This document shows, piece after piece, positions 1 to 8,127 of a stretch of 34,846 nt of DNA; within the stretch, counting starts at the first letter, position 1, and each line of letters starts with the position of its first letter. The notes below the pieces were generated by a model, which did no database searches, was not told the DNA's origin, and was given only the letters and a program-made list of their open reading frames with translations. The translations under genes and the position numbers were made by a program. The stretch is from an uncultured Bacillota bacterium (lineage in GTDB: Bacteria; Bacillota; Clostridia; Peptostreptococcales; Anaerovoracaceae), in the NCBI GenBank assembly GCA_949295785.1, contig CASFMJ010000105.1:1-34846 (forward strand). The letters are read 5' to 3'.

Positions 1-5
1 ACCAA

Positions 6-37
6 GGGCTGAAAGCTCTCAGACTCGCTTTCAGCCC
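6..37. other. perfect inverted repeat (11-bp stem) at window edge
   Basis: GGGCTGAAAGC at 6-16 is the exact reverse complement of 27-37, with a 10-nt loop. It lies downstream of the minus-strand ABC permease gene. No T-tract follows on either strand inside the window, so it is not a typical intrinsic terminator. It may belong to a structure continuing beyond base 1. The rest of 1-116 holds a 12-nt palindrome (57-68) followed by six T on the plus strand, too weak to call. Confidence 0.45.
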
Positions 38-116
38 AACAATTATCATAGAAGATCTGTAATTACAGAGATTTTTTCACAGGCTCGGGAGGTTCACCTG
101 TCAGATTCCGTTTTTA

Positions 117-3059
117 TTATTCGATAGATTTTAATGATTCAGTCATGCTTATTTTATCAATTTTACGGCGCATTATCAGATTTACCATCATGGCAAACAG
201 AAAAGTTCCTACGACCGAAAGTATATAACTCACAACTGAAATATGGACATCAAAACTCAGAAGATCTACCTGTATCTGATTCATGACAAAACCATGAAGA
301 AGTTTTCCGAGTGGAAGTCCTATGATGGCAGCTATGGCTGTCAGTGAAATATTTTCTCTGAAAACATAGGAAGATGTTTCTCTCGGATAGAAACCAAGGA
401 CCTTTATGGTAGCGATTTCTCTTATCCTTTCAGTTATATTTATGTTGGTAAGATTATAAAGCACAATATATGCCAGAGCTGCTGCACATACTATGACCAG
501 AGCAACCACATAGTCGAGGCTCATCATCATATTTTCTATTCTGTTTCTGAAATCTTCTGTTATTGTTACTGAAGAAACATTTGCAGAATCCATAAGTGCA
601 GAACCGGTCTCATGATAATCATATACAAGCTGGCCGTTTTCATCACGTATGCCGGTTACATAAGCAGAATTGATTTCCGGTTTTCCGTAGGCTGATTCAT
701 AAGTAGCAGAAGTGATGTATAGATAATTATATACATAATTATCGCAAAGGCCTGTTATGACTACTGTCAAAGGATTCATATCACTGTCATATACGGTAAG
801 GGTATCACCTTTCTTAATTTCCAGATTTTCGGCAAGATTGCTGTTTATTATGCCTTCGCCGTCTTTTGGATACTCAAGGCTGCCCTCATCGTTATGCAGA
901 TCAATAAAACCGTCTACAGAAGTATCAGGTTCGGTCACTACAAGATTGACAGATTTGATCTGACCGTTCATATTTGCATCTACTGTGCCTGTATAAAGAA
1001 ACAGGCATCCGTCAATCATATGGCTGTTTTCATCTACAAAAGCATCCTGCTCTTCCTGATCAAGACCATGACTGAATAGGACCTCATAATCGACATTGAA
1101 GATCTCATCATACTGCATTGAAACCACATTCTTTATGGAATCACGTATCCCCAATCCGGTAACGAGAAGGGCGGTACAGCCGCATATACCTACTATCATC
1201 ATGAAAAAGCGCTTTTTATATCTGAATACATTTCTGATAGATACCTTCTGCAGGAACTTGAGCCGTTTCCAGATAAAAGGAATTTTTTCAAGGAATATTC
1301 TTTTTCCTGAGGCAGGTGCCTTGGGTCTGATGAGCTGCGACGGTACTTCACGAAGCTCATGATAACACGAATAGAATGTAGTACCTACTGAACAGAGCAT
1401 GGCAGCCATCAGGGCAAATATGCCTGTTATCCAGTCAAATACAAAGATTACATCTGCAAATTCATACATTATTTTATAAGCCTGCCATATGACCCATGTG
1501 AAGACAAGGGTTCCGGAGAAAAATCCGAACAGGCTTCCAAGAATTGCAGAGCTCCCGGAATAGAACATATATTTGTTAAGTATCTGCCGGGAACTGTAGC
1601 CGAGAGCCTTCAGTACACCTATCTGAGTACGCTGCTCGTCTATCATCCTGCTCATGGTTGTCATACATACAAGCGCTGCCACAAGGAAGAAGAATATTGG
1701 AAATACCTTTGCGATACCTTCAACTATGTTGGTATCATTGTTAAAACATACATAGCCCACATTGGTATCGCGATCTAATACATAATTGTCAGGATATTCT
1801 ATGTCATTCACCTGTTTTTCCGCATCGCTTAGTTCTTCTTTTGCTTTTTCTATTTCTGTCTGAGCATCTTCCAGTTCATTCCAGCCGTCAGCAACCTGTT
1901 TTTTTGCATCTTCCAGTTCTTTTCTGCCTTTATCTATCTCTGCCTGACTGCTCTCAAGAAGAATTTTTTTATTTTCCAGCTCTTTTTCAGCTTCTGCAAA
2001 GCTTACATCAAGTGTTTGTTTCTGTTGCTGATATTGCTCATCGGACAGCATGCCGGCATTATAGGCATTTTCCAGCTGGACATATGAATCAGTTTTTTTC
2101 CGGTTAAATTCTTCTAAACCGGCTTCGTATTCTTCTGTTCCGGCATCAATATCTGCCTGACTGTCATCAAGCTGTTTTTCATTAGAAGCGATTTCTTCTT
2201 CTGAGCTTCTTAATTGTGCCCTTGAATCTTCCAGCTCTTTTTCGCCATCTTTTACTTTTTGTCTGGCCTCATCAAGCTTTTCTGTAGCTTCGCCGATAAT
2301 CTGATCATACCGCCTTTGAGATGCCTGCTCAAGGGCGTCTGTAAGGGGTTTCTCCGCTTTGTCAGAAATCTCTTTATATTCATCACTGAATATAAAAGCC
2401 GACTCTGAGAGTCTCACATATATTTCCGTATAAACATCGGAAGAAAAGCCATCAGCAGGTATCATAAAGAAATATGATATAGTGCCGTCTCCTATGGAGG
2501 ATGAACCTCTTTCGAAATTCAGATAGAGAGGACTGTCCGCTATACCTGTTATGGTATAAGTATCATATGCGAGCATGTCCAGGGTATCATCAGTATTGTC
2601 AGAACTGACTGTGATGGTTTTGCCGATATCATCTTCAGTAAAATACTGCGGGTCAGCTAAACATTCATTTGCTTTTTCCGGAATCTTTCCGGCTTTTAAA
2701 GAGGGAACGTTGATGTTATCTGAAATAGTAAGAAATTTGGCTACAGATTCACCGGCATTATCATCTTCCCCGGTTACCAGCACATCTGCAGAAAATGATC
2801 CTTCGGCAATGCTTACTTCATCAAGGGACTCTATAGTATCAACATCCTCCTGTTCCAGACCGAGAGTAGATATGAGTTCATAATCAAAGAATTTCTGTTC
2901 TTTGAGATATGTATCACCGGTTAGAAGAAATGCTGATTTACATACTTTCAAGCCGCAGAAAAATCCTACACCAAGAGCAATGATAGCAAATATAGCTGCC
3001 CATCTTCCAAAACTGCCTTTAATTTCACGCAGAGCAGATTTAAACATCTGGTTTTTCAT
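117..3059 (-). CDS. FtsX-family ABC transporter permease with long extracytoplasmic coiled coil
   Basis: This 980-residue protein is the membrane subunit of an ABC exporter of the MacB/FtsX superfamily, paired with the ATPase encoded just upstream. One membrane segment lies near residues 18-38. A large outer region follows, including a helical stretch at about 245-425 rich in E, K, Q, A and D with heptad-like spacing. A first FtsX core has about three membrane segments (roughly 450-580). A second half starts at about 620 with another segment, a second outer domain and three C-terminal segments (roughly 860-970). The duplicated FtsX arrangement and length fit Gram-positive permeases of this superfamily. 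The start is ATG at 3059 with GGGAGG just upstream, 16 nt after the ATPase stop, so the two genes form one operon. The substrate is unknown; a peptide, lipid or envelope-stress role is inference only. Confidence 0.87.
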   Translation of the reverse strand: MKNQMFKSALREIKGSFGRWAAIFAIIALGVGFFCGLKVCKSAFLLTGDTYLKEQKFFDYELISTLGLEQEDVDTIESLDEVSIAEGSFSADVLVTGEDDNAGESVAKFLTISDNINVPSLKAGKIPEKANECLADPQYFTEDDIGKTITVSSDNTDDTLDMLAYDTYTITGIADSPLYLNFERGSSSIGDGTISYFFMIPADGFSSDVYTEIYVRLSESAFIFSDEYKEISDKAEKPLTDALEQASQRRYDQIIGEATEKLDEARQKVKDGEKELEDSRAQLRSSEEEIASNEKQLDDSQADIDAGTEEYEAGLEEFNRKKTDSYVQLENAYNAGMLSDEQYQQQKQTLDVSFAEAEKELENKKILLESSQAEIDKGRKELEDAKKQVADGWNELEDAQTEIEKAKEELSDAEKQVNDIEYPDNYVLDRDTNVGYVCFNNDTNIVEGIAKVFPIFFFLVAALVCMTTMSRMIDEQRTQIGVLKALGYSSRQILNKYMFYSGSSAILGSLFGFFSGTLVFTWVIWQAYKIMYEFADVIFVFDWITGIFALMAAMLCSVGTTFYSCYHELREVPSQLIRPKAPASGKRIFLEKIPFIWKRLKFLQKVSIRNVFRYKKRFFMMIVGICGCTALLVTGLGIRDSIKNVVSMQYDEIFNVDYEVLFSHGLDQEEQDAFVDENSHMIDGCLFLYTGTVDANMNGQIKSVNLVVTEPDTSVDGFIDLHNDEGSLEYPKDGEGIINSNLAENLEIKKGDTLTVYDSDMNPLTVVITGLCDNYVYNYLYITSATYESAYGKPEINSAYVTGIRDENGQLVYDYHETGSALMDSANVSSVTITEDFRNRIENMMMSLDYVVALVIVCAAALAYIVLYNLTNINITERIREIATIKVLGFYPRETSSYVFRENISLTAIAAIIGLPLGKLLHGFVMNQIQVDLLSFDVHISVVSYILSVVGTFLFAMMVNLIMRRKIDKISMTESLKSIE

Positions 3060-3075
3060 AAGATCCTCCCGGCTG

Positions 3076-3780
3076 TTACCATTCTATCTGTTCTATCGGG
3101 GTAGGACAGGGATTTTCTTCCACAGATACGACGGTACCGCTTTTTACATGTATCACTCTATCGGCCATTGGTGTTATAGCCTGATTGTGAGTTATTATGA
3201 TAACAGTCATGCCTGTGCTTCGTGCAGTGTCCTGAAGAAGCTGTAATATGGCCTTTCCGGTGTTATAATCGAGAGCTCCTGTAGGTTCGTCACATAAAAG
3301 CAGTTTAGGATTTTTGGCAAGCGCCCTTGCTATGGCAACACGCTGCTGCTCTCCACCTGAAAGCTGTGAAGGAAAATTGTTCATTCTGTCAGAAAGACCG
3401 ACTTTCTCAAGCGCTTGGCTTGAATCCATGGGATTTTTGCATATCTGAGTGGCTAACGATACGTTTTCAAGCGCAGTCAGATTCTGTACAAGATTATAGA
3501 ACTGAAACACAAAGCCTATGGAATAACGTCTGTAGGTAGTCAGTTGCTTCTGATTATATTTGGAAATTTCGTCTCCCTCCAGCCATACATCGCCGGAAGT
3601 AAGTGTATCCATTCCCCCCAGAATATTAAGGAGTGTAGTCTTGCCCGCGCCGGAGGGACCCACTATGACACAGATTTCACCCTTCTTTATCTCAAAGGTG
3701 GCATCTCTCAGAGCCTCTATGGAGACTTCTCCCATCTGGTAGATTTTTTTTACGTTCTCAAATTTAACAAATGCCGTCAT
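3076..3780 (-). CDS. ABC transporter ATP-binding protein (LolD/MacB type)
   Basis: A 234-residue nucleotide-binding subunit expected to power the permease encoded immediately downstream. All catalytic motifs are visible: Walker [10 protein letters not shown] (41-49), Q-loop Gln93, signature LSGGEQ (140-145), Walker B LLLCDE (about 160-165) and switch His198. The LTALENV segment after the Q-loop is typical of the LolD/MacB/FtsE-like group that partners FtsX-type permeases. The protein is cytoplasmic and membrane-associated through its partner. The start is ATG with GGAGG six bases upstream. A candidate promoter lies in the 50-nt gap to the preceding minus-strand gene, so this pair is probably its own transcription unit. 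Confidence 0.93.
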   Translation of the reverse strand: MTAFVKFENVKKIYQMGEVSIEALRDATFEIKKGEICVIVGPSGAGKTTLLNILGGMDTLTSGDVWLEGDEISKYNQKQLTTYRRYSIGFVFQFYNLVQNLTALENVSLATQICKNPMDSSQALEKVGLSDRMNNFPSQLSGGEQQRVAIARALAKNPKLLLCDEPTGALDYNTGKAILQLLQDTARSTGMTVIIITHNQAITPMADRVIHVKSGTVVSVEENPCPTPIEQIEW

Positions 3781-3797
3781 AAAAAACCTCCGACCTT

Positions 3798-3827
3798 ATT
3801 ATATATATTAAAATTTTAGCATATCAC
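3798..3827 (-). promoter_or_regulatory. candidate sigma-A promoter for the ABC exporter operon
   Basis: Read on the minus strand, GTGATA (3827-3822) lies 18 nt before a perfect TATAAT (3803-3798). Transcription would start near 3791, at the ribosome binding site, giving a very short leader. The -35 matches 4 of 6 consensus bases and the region is AT-rich, so the call is moderate. Confidence 0.4.
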
Positions 3828-3830
3828 GAT

Positions 3831-4928
3831 TTATTTTAAAAGTACAAAACGGTGTTTCCATGCTGAAAAAATGGTGAAAAAACCAATTACAAGTAAAAAT
3901 AGAAATATTATCACAGACTGATAGGATTTTAAATCCTCATTTGCTGTGGATTCCGGCTGGCAGGCTGCCAGAAGACCTAAAGCAAGAGAAACTGCAGTAA
4001 TGCAGAAATTTTTATTATATGATACGCTGCCCATCATGTGGTACACTATCTGAGGGCATGCCACGGTCAGAGATGATATGGCAGCGCTGAACGCAAAATG
4101 TCCTGTGGCATACATGAGAATGTTATTATTATAAAATCCTGCACATGCTACAGCAACCTCACAGAGAAAAATCAGAAAAACAGCCATACTGTAAGCTCCT
4201 TTTCTGCATAAGAAAAGCGAGATCAGAGCGGGACCGGTCAAAATCCCCATAAGAACAGAAATTGTAAGGATATTATTAAAAGCATGTCCGGAAAAAATAA
4301 GTAAAAAAGTATTGTGGTATCCTATCTGGAATGAAAAACCAAGGGACAGTGATATGAGAAAGAAGAAAAAAGAAATTTTAACACGACTTTTTTTCATGTG
4401 GTCTGTGAGTATGCAATTAATGTTAAAATCTAAATCAGCCGGATATTTTACCATAAACAGCGATGAAATCAGCATAAGGACAGAAAAAGAAATAAAAGAA
4501 GCAAAAGGATATAGAGAAAAAATATATGAAAAAGCCATTCCTAAGGCAATGATAAGACTCATATGAACCCCAAATGCAATATTTCTGCTGCGAAAGCTCA
4601 TATTAAATATCAAATTGGAAGGAAGAACGAGAAAAAGCCCGCAGGCAGCCATACCGAAAATGAAGCACCATAGTGCGGAATGATTAAATCTGTCAGTTAA
4701 AAAAATGAGAAAAAACGAATAGATACAGACTGTAGAAAGAAAAGGTGTGCAGAATCCCGGTTTCAGATAATTAAACATAACTCCTGCCACCGGGATACCA
4801 GCTGCTGCGCCCGCCACAAGAGAAAGAGAAACGGACTGGGCACTATAGCTCATCAACATACCTACAGCAGGACTGAGAATAAATATCATGCCGGCAAAAT
4901 TTATGGCAAAGTATGGCTTTCTGTTCAA
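3831..4928 (-). CDS. polytopic membrane protein, MFS-like, function unknown
   Basis: A hydrophobic protein with about twelve predicted membrane segments over some 365-381 residues, resembling the major facilitator fold. I see no attached DNA-binding domain and no motif that gives a substrate. The frame is open from GTG 4976, with ATG at 4946. The only good ribosome binding site is GAGGTG (4940-4935), six bases before a TTG at 4928, which would leave a short basic N-terminus just before the first membrane segment; I favour that start. The region is AT-rich with many Phe, Ile and Ser. It ends 50 bp before the ABC operon on the same strand and is divergent from the small gene at 5130. Transporter or sensor-like membrane protein are both possible. 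Confidence 0.65.
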   Translation of the reverse strand: MNRKPYFAINFAGMIFILSPAVGMLMSYSAQSVSLSLVAGAAAGIPVAGVMFNYLKPGFCTPFLSTVCIYSFFLIFLTDRFNHSALWCFIFGMAACGLFLVLPSNLIFNMSFRSRNIAFGVHMSLIIALGMAFSYIFSLYPFASFISFSVLMLISSLFMVKYPADLDFNINCILTDHMKKSRVKISFFFFLISLSLGFSFQIGYHNTFLLIFSGHAFNNILTISVLMGILTGPALISLFLCRKGAYSMAVFLIFLCEVAVACAGFYNNNILMYATGHFAFSAAISSLTVACPQIVYHMMGSVSYNKNFCITAVSLALGLLAACQPESTANEDLKSYQSVIIFLFLLVIGFFTIFSAWKHRFVLLK

Positions 4929-4990
4929 CTTTTTCACCTCATACATATGACTTTCAATTTTATTATCTTCATGCACTATTACAATATACT

Positions 4991-5019
4991 TTGCTTTTAT
5001 TGTAAAAACATGGTATAAT
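4991..5019 (+). promoter_or_regulatory. sigma-A promoter with extended -10 for the 72-residue protein gene
   Basis: TTGCTT (4991-4996), a 17-nt spacer and TATAAT (5014-5019) preceded by TGG, giving an extended -10. The predicted start near 5026 leaves a leader of about 104 nt. The leader contains a hairpin at 5051-5075 (CTTTTTCTG against CAGAAAAG with one bulge). The only gene downstream before a terminator is the small ORF at 5130. Confidence 0.65.
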
Positions 5020-5129
5020 AAATAAAATCAGGAGAGACCGTTTATCATACCTTTTTCTGAAAAGCAGCAGAAAAGCCAAATCTTGCAGATATGGACATAA
5101 ATAACATGCCGCAGTAGAAAGGAACGGAA

Positions 5130-5348
5130 ATGAAAGATTTTTTTAGAGAAAGCCTTCATATCGCCAGAGACGGTATCCTTCATGTGAATGAAGTGATAGC
5201 AATAGCCATTATCATTGTGGCAGCTGTCATAGTTTTATTGCTCCTGAAAGATGCAATAAAGAAATCTTTTGGAAGAAAAAAAACTACAATATTCAGCCAT
5301 AAAAAGAACAGATATAAAACAAGAATAGGTCGGAGAAAGAAATATTAA
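5130..5348 (+). CDS. small single-pass membrane protein with basic tail, unknown function
   Basis: A 72-residue protein I do not recognise. Residues 1-20 are amphipathic, about 21-40 form one strongly hydrophobic helix (Ile, Val, Ala, Leu), and 42-72 form a very basic tail dense in Lys and Arg. By the positive-inside rule the tail should be cytoplasmic, where it could touch nucleic acid or anionic lipid; that is inference. The start ATG has AAAGGA seven bases upstream. A good promoter in front and a strong terminator behind make it a monocistronic unit, which argues that it is a real gene despite its size. No neighbour suggests a job. Confidence 0.6.
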   Translation: MKDFFRESLHIARDGILHVNEVIAIAIIIVAAVIVLLLLKDAIKKSFGRKKTTIFSHKKNRYKTRIGRRKKY

Positions 5349-5373
5349 AATTAAAAGAAACGGTCATATGTAA

Positions 5374-5396
5374 GCCCCGCAAATGCGGGGTTTTTT
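5374..5396 (+). terminator. intrinsic terminator after the 72-residue protein gene
   Basis: CCCCGC (5375-5380) pairs with GCGGGG (5385-5390) around an AAAT loop, followed by six T. It is strong for plus-strand transcripts. On the minus strand no T-run follows, so it does not obviously end the convergent cysteine-rich gene. Confidence 0.9.
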
Positions 5397-5403
5397 GCTT
5401 TGT

Positions 5404-6540
5404 TTAAAAGCTGTAACCATTGGTATCACAGCACTGACATGTTATTTCTCTTGTGTCCTGGCGCTGCTGTTCACCATATCCGCCACATCCGCAGGAACAG
5501 CATCCGGTGGCAGCAGAGTGAGTATTATCAGTATTATTGGAATTCAGAATCTCATTCACTCTGTTGACTGTAGGATGACCACAGCAGCAATCATTTTCAG
5601 ATGATCTGAGGCAGAATGCTTCTGAAGGATCACACGCATTGCACTGACCCAGGTCATCACATGGCATTGCTACCTCTCTGGCATTAAGATCGAACAGGGA
5701 AGGTCTGGTCACGCGCAGTCTCACCTGTGGTGTTACAACAAGGGAGCAGTTCAGAGTTACAGTTCCGTTGGCTCCGCCTGTAAGAACAGGATTGAGAACA
5801 GATGCGCATGCATCAAAGTCAAACATCATGGAAGGAGCTACACCGGCAGCCTGACAGGGTATGTCTACTCCACATAGCGCGAAGGAAGAATTGCCTGTAA
5901 CGGAAATGGGGGTACCATCCACTGTATTGAAGCATAGTCTGAACTGACAGGTGTTTCCTCCGTTTCTGACTGTCCCTTCAATAACTATGGCCGCCGACAG
6001 ACTCCATGGTCCGGTGGCTGAGACCATTACAAAATGACCCGGACAGTTGCCTGAGCAGGGAGATTTGCAGGGACATTTGGTTATCTGACTCATGATACCG
6101 CTTATATCCCCTATATATTGACCGCCGCTTTCTGTGACGTCGGTTATTGCTGTACCGTCTACAGTTATGGCAAGGTCAGCAGGAAGTGTAGGGTTTGTCA
6201 GGTCAAAAGAACGTGTTACAACATATGCGTTGGTTACATCGAATGTTGTAGATGCAGATACTGTCAGATTTGAGCAGGAATCATTCCCACAGCAGCAGCA
6301 GATATTGCGGCATATGTCACATCCGCATCCTGAAGAACAGCCTGTATCACAGGAACAGTTCCAGCTTTGATTTCCGCAGGTGGAACCGGTTGAGAGCTGC
6401 TGGGTAAACCCCTCGGAGGAGGTGGTCAGAGTAGTCAGTATGGGCGAGGAATTCTCCTCTGCATCATAGAATACTTTTGTGAGATATACAAGATTACCCG
6501 ACTGATTAGCGCAAGTACAATTATTTTGAATACAATTCAT
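5404..6540 (-). CDS. cysteine-rich protein, possible spore-surface structural protein
   Basis: I do not recognise this 378-residue protein. It has about 39 cysteines (10%), in three groups: an N-terminal block up to residue 95 with CxC, CxxC and a run of four Cys; a short middle cluster (KCPCKSPC); and C-terminal DCCC, CCSCGC and CQCC motifs. Between them lie Thr/Val/Ser/Asn-rich stretches that look like beta-sandwich sequence. There is no signal peptide and no membrane helix. Such proteins are typical of spore coat or exosporium layers, cross-linked by disulfides after assembly around the spore from the mother cell; here that is inference. It is supported by an upstream element resembling a SigK promoter. 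A metal-binding protein is the alternative. The start is ATG 6540 with AGAGG ten bases upstream. It is divergent from mraZ. Confidence 0.7.
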   Translation of the reverse strand: MNCIQNNCTCANQSGNLVYLTKVFYDAEENSSPILTTLTTSSEGFTQQLSTGSTCGNQSWNCSCDTGCSSGCGCDICRNICCCCGNDSCSNLTVSASTTFDVTNAYVVTRSFDLTNPTLPADLAITVDGTAITDVTESGGQYIGDISGIMSQITKCPCKSPCSGNCPGHFVMVSATGPWSLSAAIVIEGTVRNGGNTCQFRLCFNTVDGTPISVTGNSSFALCGVDIPCQAAGVAPSMMFDFDACASVLNPVLTGGANGTVTLNCSLVVTPQVRLRVTRPSLFDLNAREVAMPCDDLGQCNACDPSEAFCLRSSENDCCCGHPTVNRVNEILNSNNTDNTHSAATGCCSCGCGGYGEQQRQDTREITCQCCDTNGYSF

Positions 6541-6577
6541 TTTTTAAAAACCTCTCTTTAAATAAACTGAGATGCTA

Positions 6578-6605
6578 TATTATATGCTTTCCTTATTTTG
6601 GTGGT
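6578..6605 (-). promoter_or_regulatory. candidate mother-cell (SigK-like) promoter of the cysteine-rich gene
   Basis: On the minus strand, AC (6605-6604), a 17-nt spacer and CATATAATA (6586-6578) match the B. subtilis SigK pattern AC-N16/17-CATANNNTA. The -10 also contains TATAAT, but no sigma-A -35 sits at 17 nt (TCACCA). A leader of about 30 nt leads to the AGAGG site and ATG. Confidence 0.4.
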
Positions 6606-6635
6606 GATGATAACGCAAAAAATCATTAAAAACTA

Positions 6636-6664
6636 TTGAAAAGTGGTTAAAAATGGTGTATAGT
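6636..6664 (+). promoter_or_regulatory. sigma-A promoter of the dcw cluster (mraZ promoter)
   Basis: TTGAAA (6636-6641), a 17-nt spacer and TATAGT (6659-6664) form a near-consensus promoter. The expected start is near 6671, giving a leader of about 50 nt to mraZ. It overlaps the repeated TGG boxes, so MraZ binding there would block RNA polymerase. Confidence 0.7.
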
Positions 6665-6670
6665 GGTGAT
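6642..6670 (+). promoter_or_regulatory. three 10-bp-spaced TGG boxes, putative MraZ operator
   Basis: AGTGGTTAAA, AATGGTGTAT and AGTGGTGATA follow each other directly, so TGG recurs at 6644, 6654 and 6664, exactly one helical turn apart. MraZ proteins in other bacteria bind short TGG-containing direct repeats with this period upstream of their own gene. The boxes cover the spacer and -10 of the mraZ promoter. Confidence 0.65.
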
Positions 6671-6721
6671 AATGTAAAATATGGGACAAATATATTTTTT
6701 CAGGAAAGGAGGGCGAATTCC

Positions 6722-7153
6722 ATGTTCATGGGCACCACACGAAATTCAATAGATGAAAAGAACAGGATGATCATACCCTCCAAGCTGAGAGCAGGCCTTG
6801 GCACAAGGTGCATACTGACAAGAGGTCTGGACAAATGTTTATACATATATACGACTGAAGACTGGGACAAACAGATGGAAAAAATATCAAGACTGCCGGA
6901 GTCAGATCCCAAAGTCAGAGCCTTTATAAGACATTTCTGCGCCAATGCGACGGAATGTGAAATAGATAAACAGGGCCGCATAGGGATTACTCCGGAACTG
7001 AAAGCATATGCAGGTATTGAAAAAGATCTGGTCACTATGGGAGCCATGTCAAAGATAGAAATATGGAGCCGGGAAATATGGGAAGCACCGGACAATGATA
7101 ACAGGATGGATACCAAAGATTTTGCAAATGCGCTTGCAGAATATAATTTCTGA
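6722..7153 (+). CDS. mraZ: transcriptional regulator MraZ
   Basis: A 143-residue DNA-binding protein of the AbrB/SpoVT-like MraZ family that forms ring-shaped oligomers and regulates the division and cell wall cluster it begins. Two MraZ half-repeats are visible: the first around [16 protein letters not shown] near residue 8, the second around [18 protein letters not shown]. The start MFMG matches the family. ATG 6722 has AAGGAGGG upstream with good spacing, so the longer open frame beginning at 6653, which would run through the promoter, is not used. It is followed 14 nt later by rsmH, the usual partner. The three TGG boxes overlapping the promoter predict autorepression. Confidence 0.96.
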   Translation: MFMGTTRNSIDEKNRMIIPSKLRAGLGTRCILTRGLDKCLYIYTTEDWDKQMEKISRLPESDPKVRAFIRHFCANATECEIDKQGRIGITPELKAYAGIEKDLVTMGAMSKIEIWSREIWEAPDNDNRMDTKDFANALAEYNF

Positions 7154-7167
7154 TACGGGGGAACATC

Positions 7168-8103
7168 ATGGAATTTGTACACCGTCCTGTAATGCTCCGG
7201 GAATGTATTGAAGGACTTAAAATAAAACCTGAAGGTATATATATAGACGGAACCCTGGGAGGGGGAGGACACAGCAGCGCCATATGCGAGAACCTGAGTG
7301 ATGGCGGAATGCTTATAGGCATTGACAGGGATAGGGACGCGCTGGAGGCTTCTGCTAAAAGACTGGAAAAGTTCAGCTGCCGTAAAAAATTCATACAAAG
7401 CAATTATTCTGATATAAAACAGATTATGAAAGATCTTGAAATTGAAAAAGCAGACGGAGCGCTGCTGGATCTGGGAGTATCATCGTTCCAGCTGGACAAT
7501 CCGTCAAGAGGTTTTTCATATATGAATGATGCACCTTTAGACATGAGGATGAATCAGGATGACAGATTTACTGCATATGACGTAGTAAATGGATATGACC
7601 GTAAGGAACTGGCAGATATAATTCACAGATATGGTGAAGAAAGATGGGCATCACGAATAGCCGATTTTATAGTCAGAGAACGACAGGACAAGCCTGTTGA
7701 AACCACATGTCAGCTTAGCGATATAATAAAAAAGGCAATACCTGCTTCCGCAAGGAGGACAGGTCCCCATCCTGCAAAAAGAACTTTTCAGGCAATAAGG
7801 ATAGAAGTCAACGATGAACTTAGCCAGCTTCAAAGAGCGGTTGAGGAATTCTGTGATATTCTGGCTCCCGGGGGAAGACTGTGTATAATAACATTCCATT
7901 CACTTGAAGACAGGATAGTAAAAGATATATTAAACAGGAGAGCTGATCCTTGTACATGCCCAAAGGAGTTCCCTATATGCGTGTGCGGTAAGAAAGCTGA
8001 TATAAAGAAAATTACGGGAAAGCCTTTAATACCTTTACCAAAGGAAACAGAGGAGAACCCCAGAGCAAGAAGCGCCAAGCTGAGGATTGCAGAAAAAATA
8101 TAA
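7168..8103 (+). CDS. rsmH: 16S rRNA (cytosine1402-N4)-methyltransferase RsmH
   Basis: A 311-residue cytoplasmic enzyme that uses S-adenosylmethionine to methylate N4 of C1402 in the decoding centre of 16S rRNA. The N-terminal HRPVML and the SAM-binding loop [10 protein letters not shown] (about 27-36) are diagnostic. Further family signatures are [12 protein letters not shown], the GFSY segment, the region with [12 protein letters not shown], and [12 protein letters not shown] near the C-terminus. A Cys-rich segment ([13 protein letters not shown]) lies near the end, as in many orthologues. Length is normal. The start has GGGGGA about six bases upstream. It lies between mraZ and ftsL, its conserved place in Bacillota. 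Confidence 0.97.
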   Translation: MEFVHRPVMLRECIEGLKIKPEGIYIDGTLGGGGHSSAICENLSDGGMLIGIDRDRDALEASAKRLEKFSCRKKFIQSNYSDIKQIMKDLEIEKADGALLDLGVSSFQLDNPSRGFSYMNDAPLDMRMNQDDRFTAYDVVNGYDRKELADIIHRYGEERWASRIADFIVRERQDKPVETTCQLSDIIKKAIPASARRTGPHPAKRTFQAIRIEVNDELSQLQRAVEEFCDILAPGGRLCIITFHSLEDRIVKDILNRRADPCTCPKEFPICVCGKKADIKKITGKPLIPLPKETEENPRARSAKLRIAEKI

Positions 8104-8127
8104 AGTTATATAACAAAGGAAAAAATA

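Noticed and set aside
5091..5117. Eight-codon leader peptide ORF before the 72-residue protein gene
   Set aside because: It has no ribosome binding site and no runs of one amino acid, so a leader-peptide role is not supported.
6653..6721. Longer mraZ reading frame starting at 6653
   Set aside because: It would translate through the promoter and operator. ATG 6722 has an excellent ribosome binding site and the family N-terminus MFMG.
6700..7398. Long antisense reading frame over mraZ and rsmH, and many similar ones across the window
   Set aside because: These are opposite-strand shadows of well-conserved genes with no ribosome binding sites or recognisable products.
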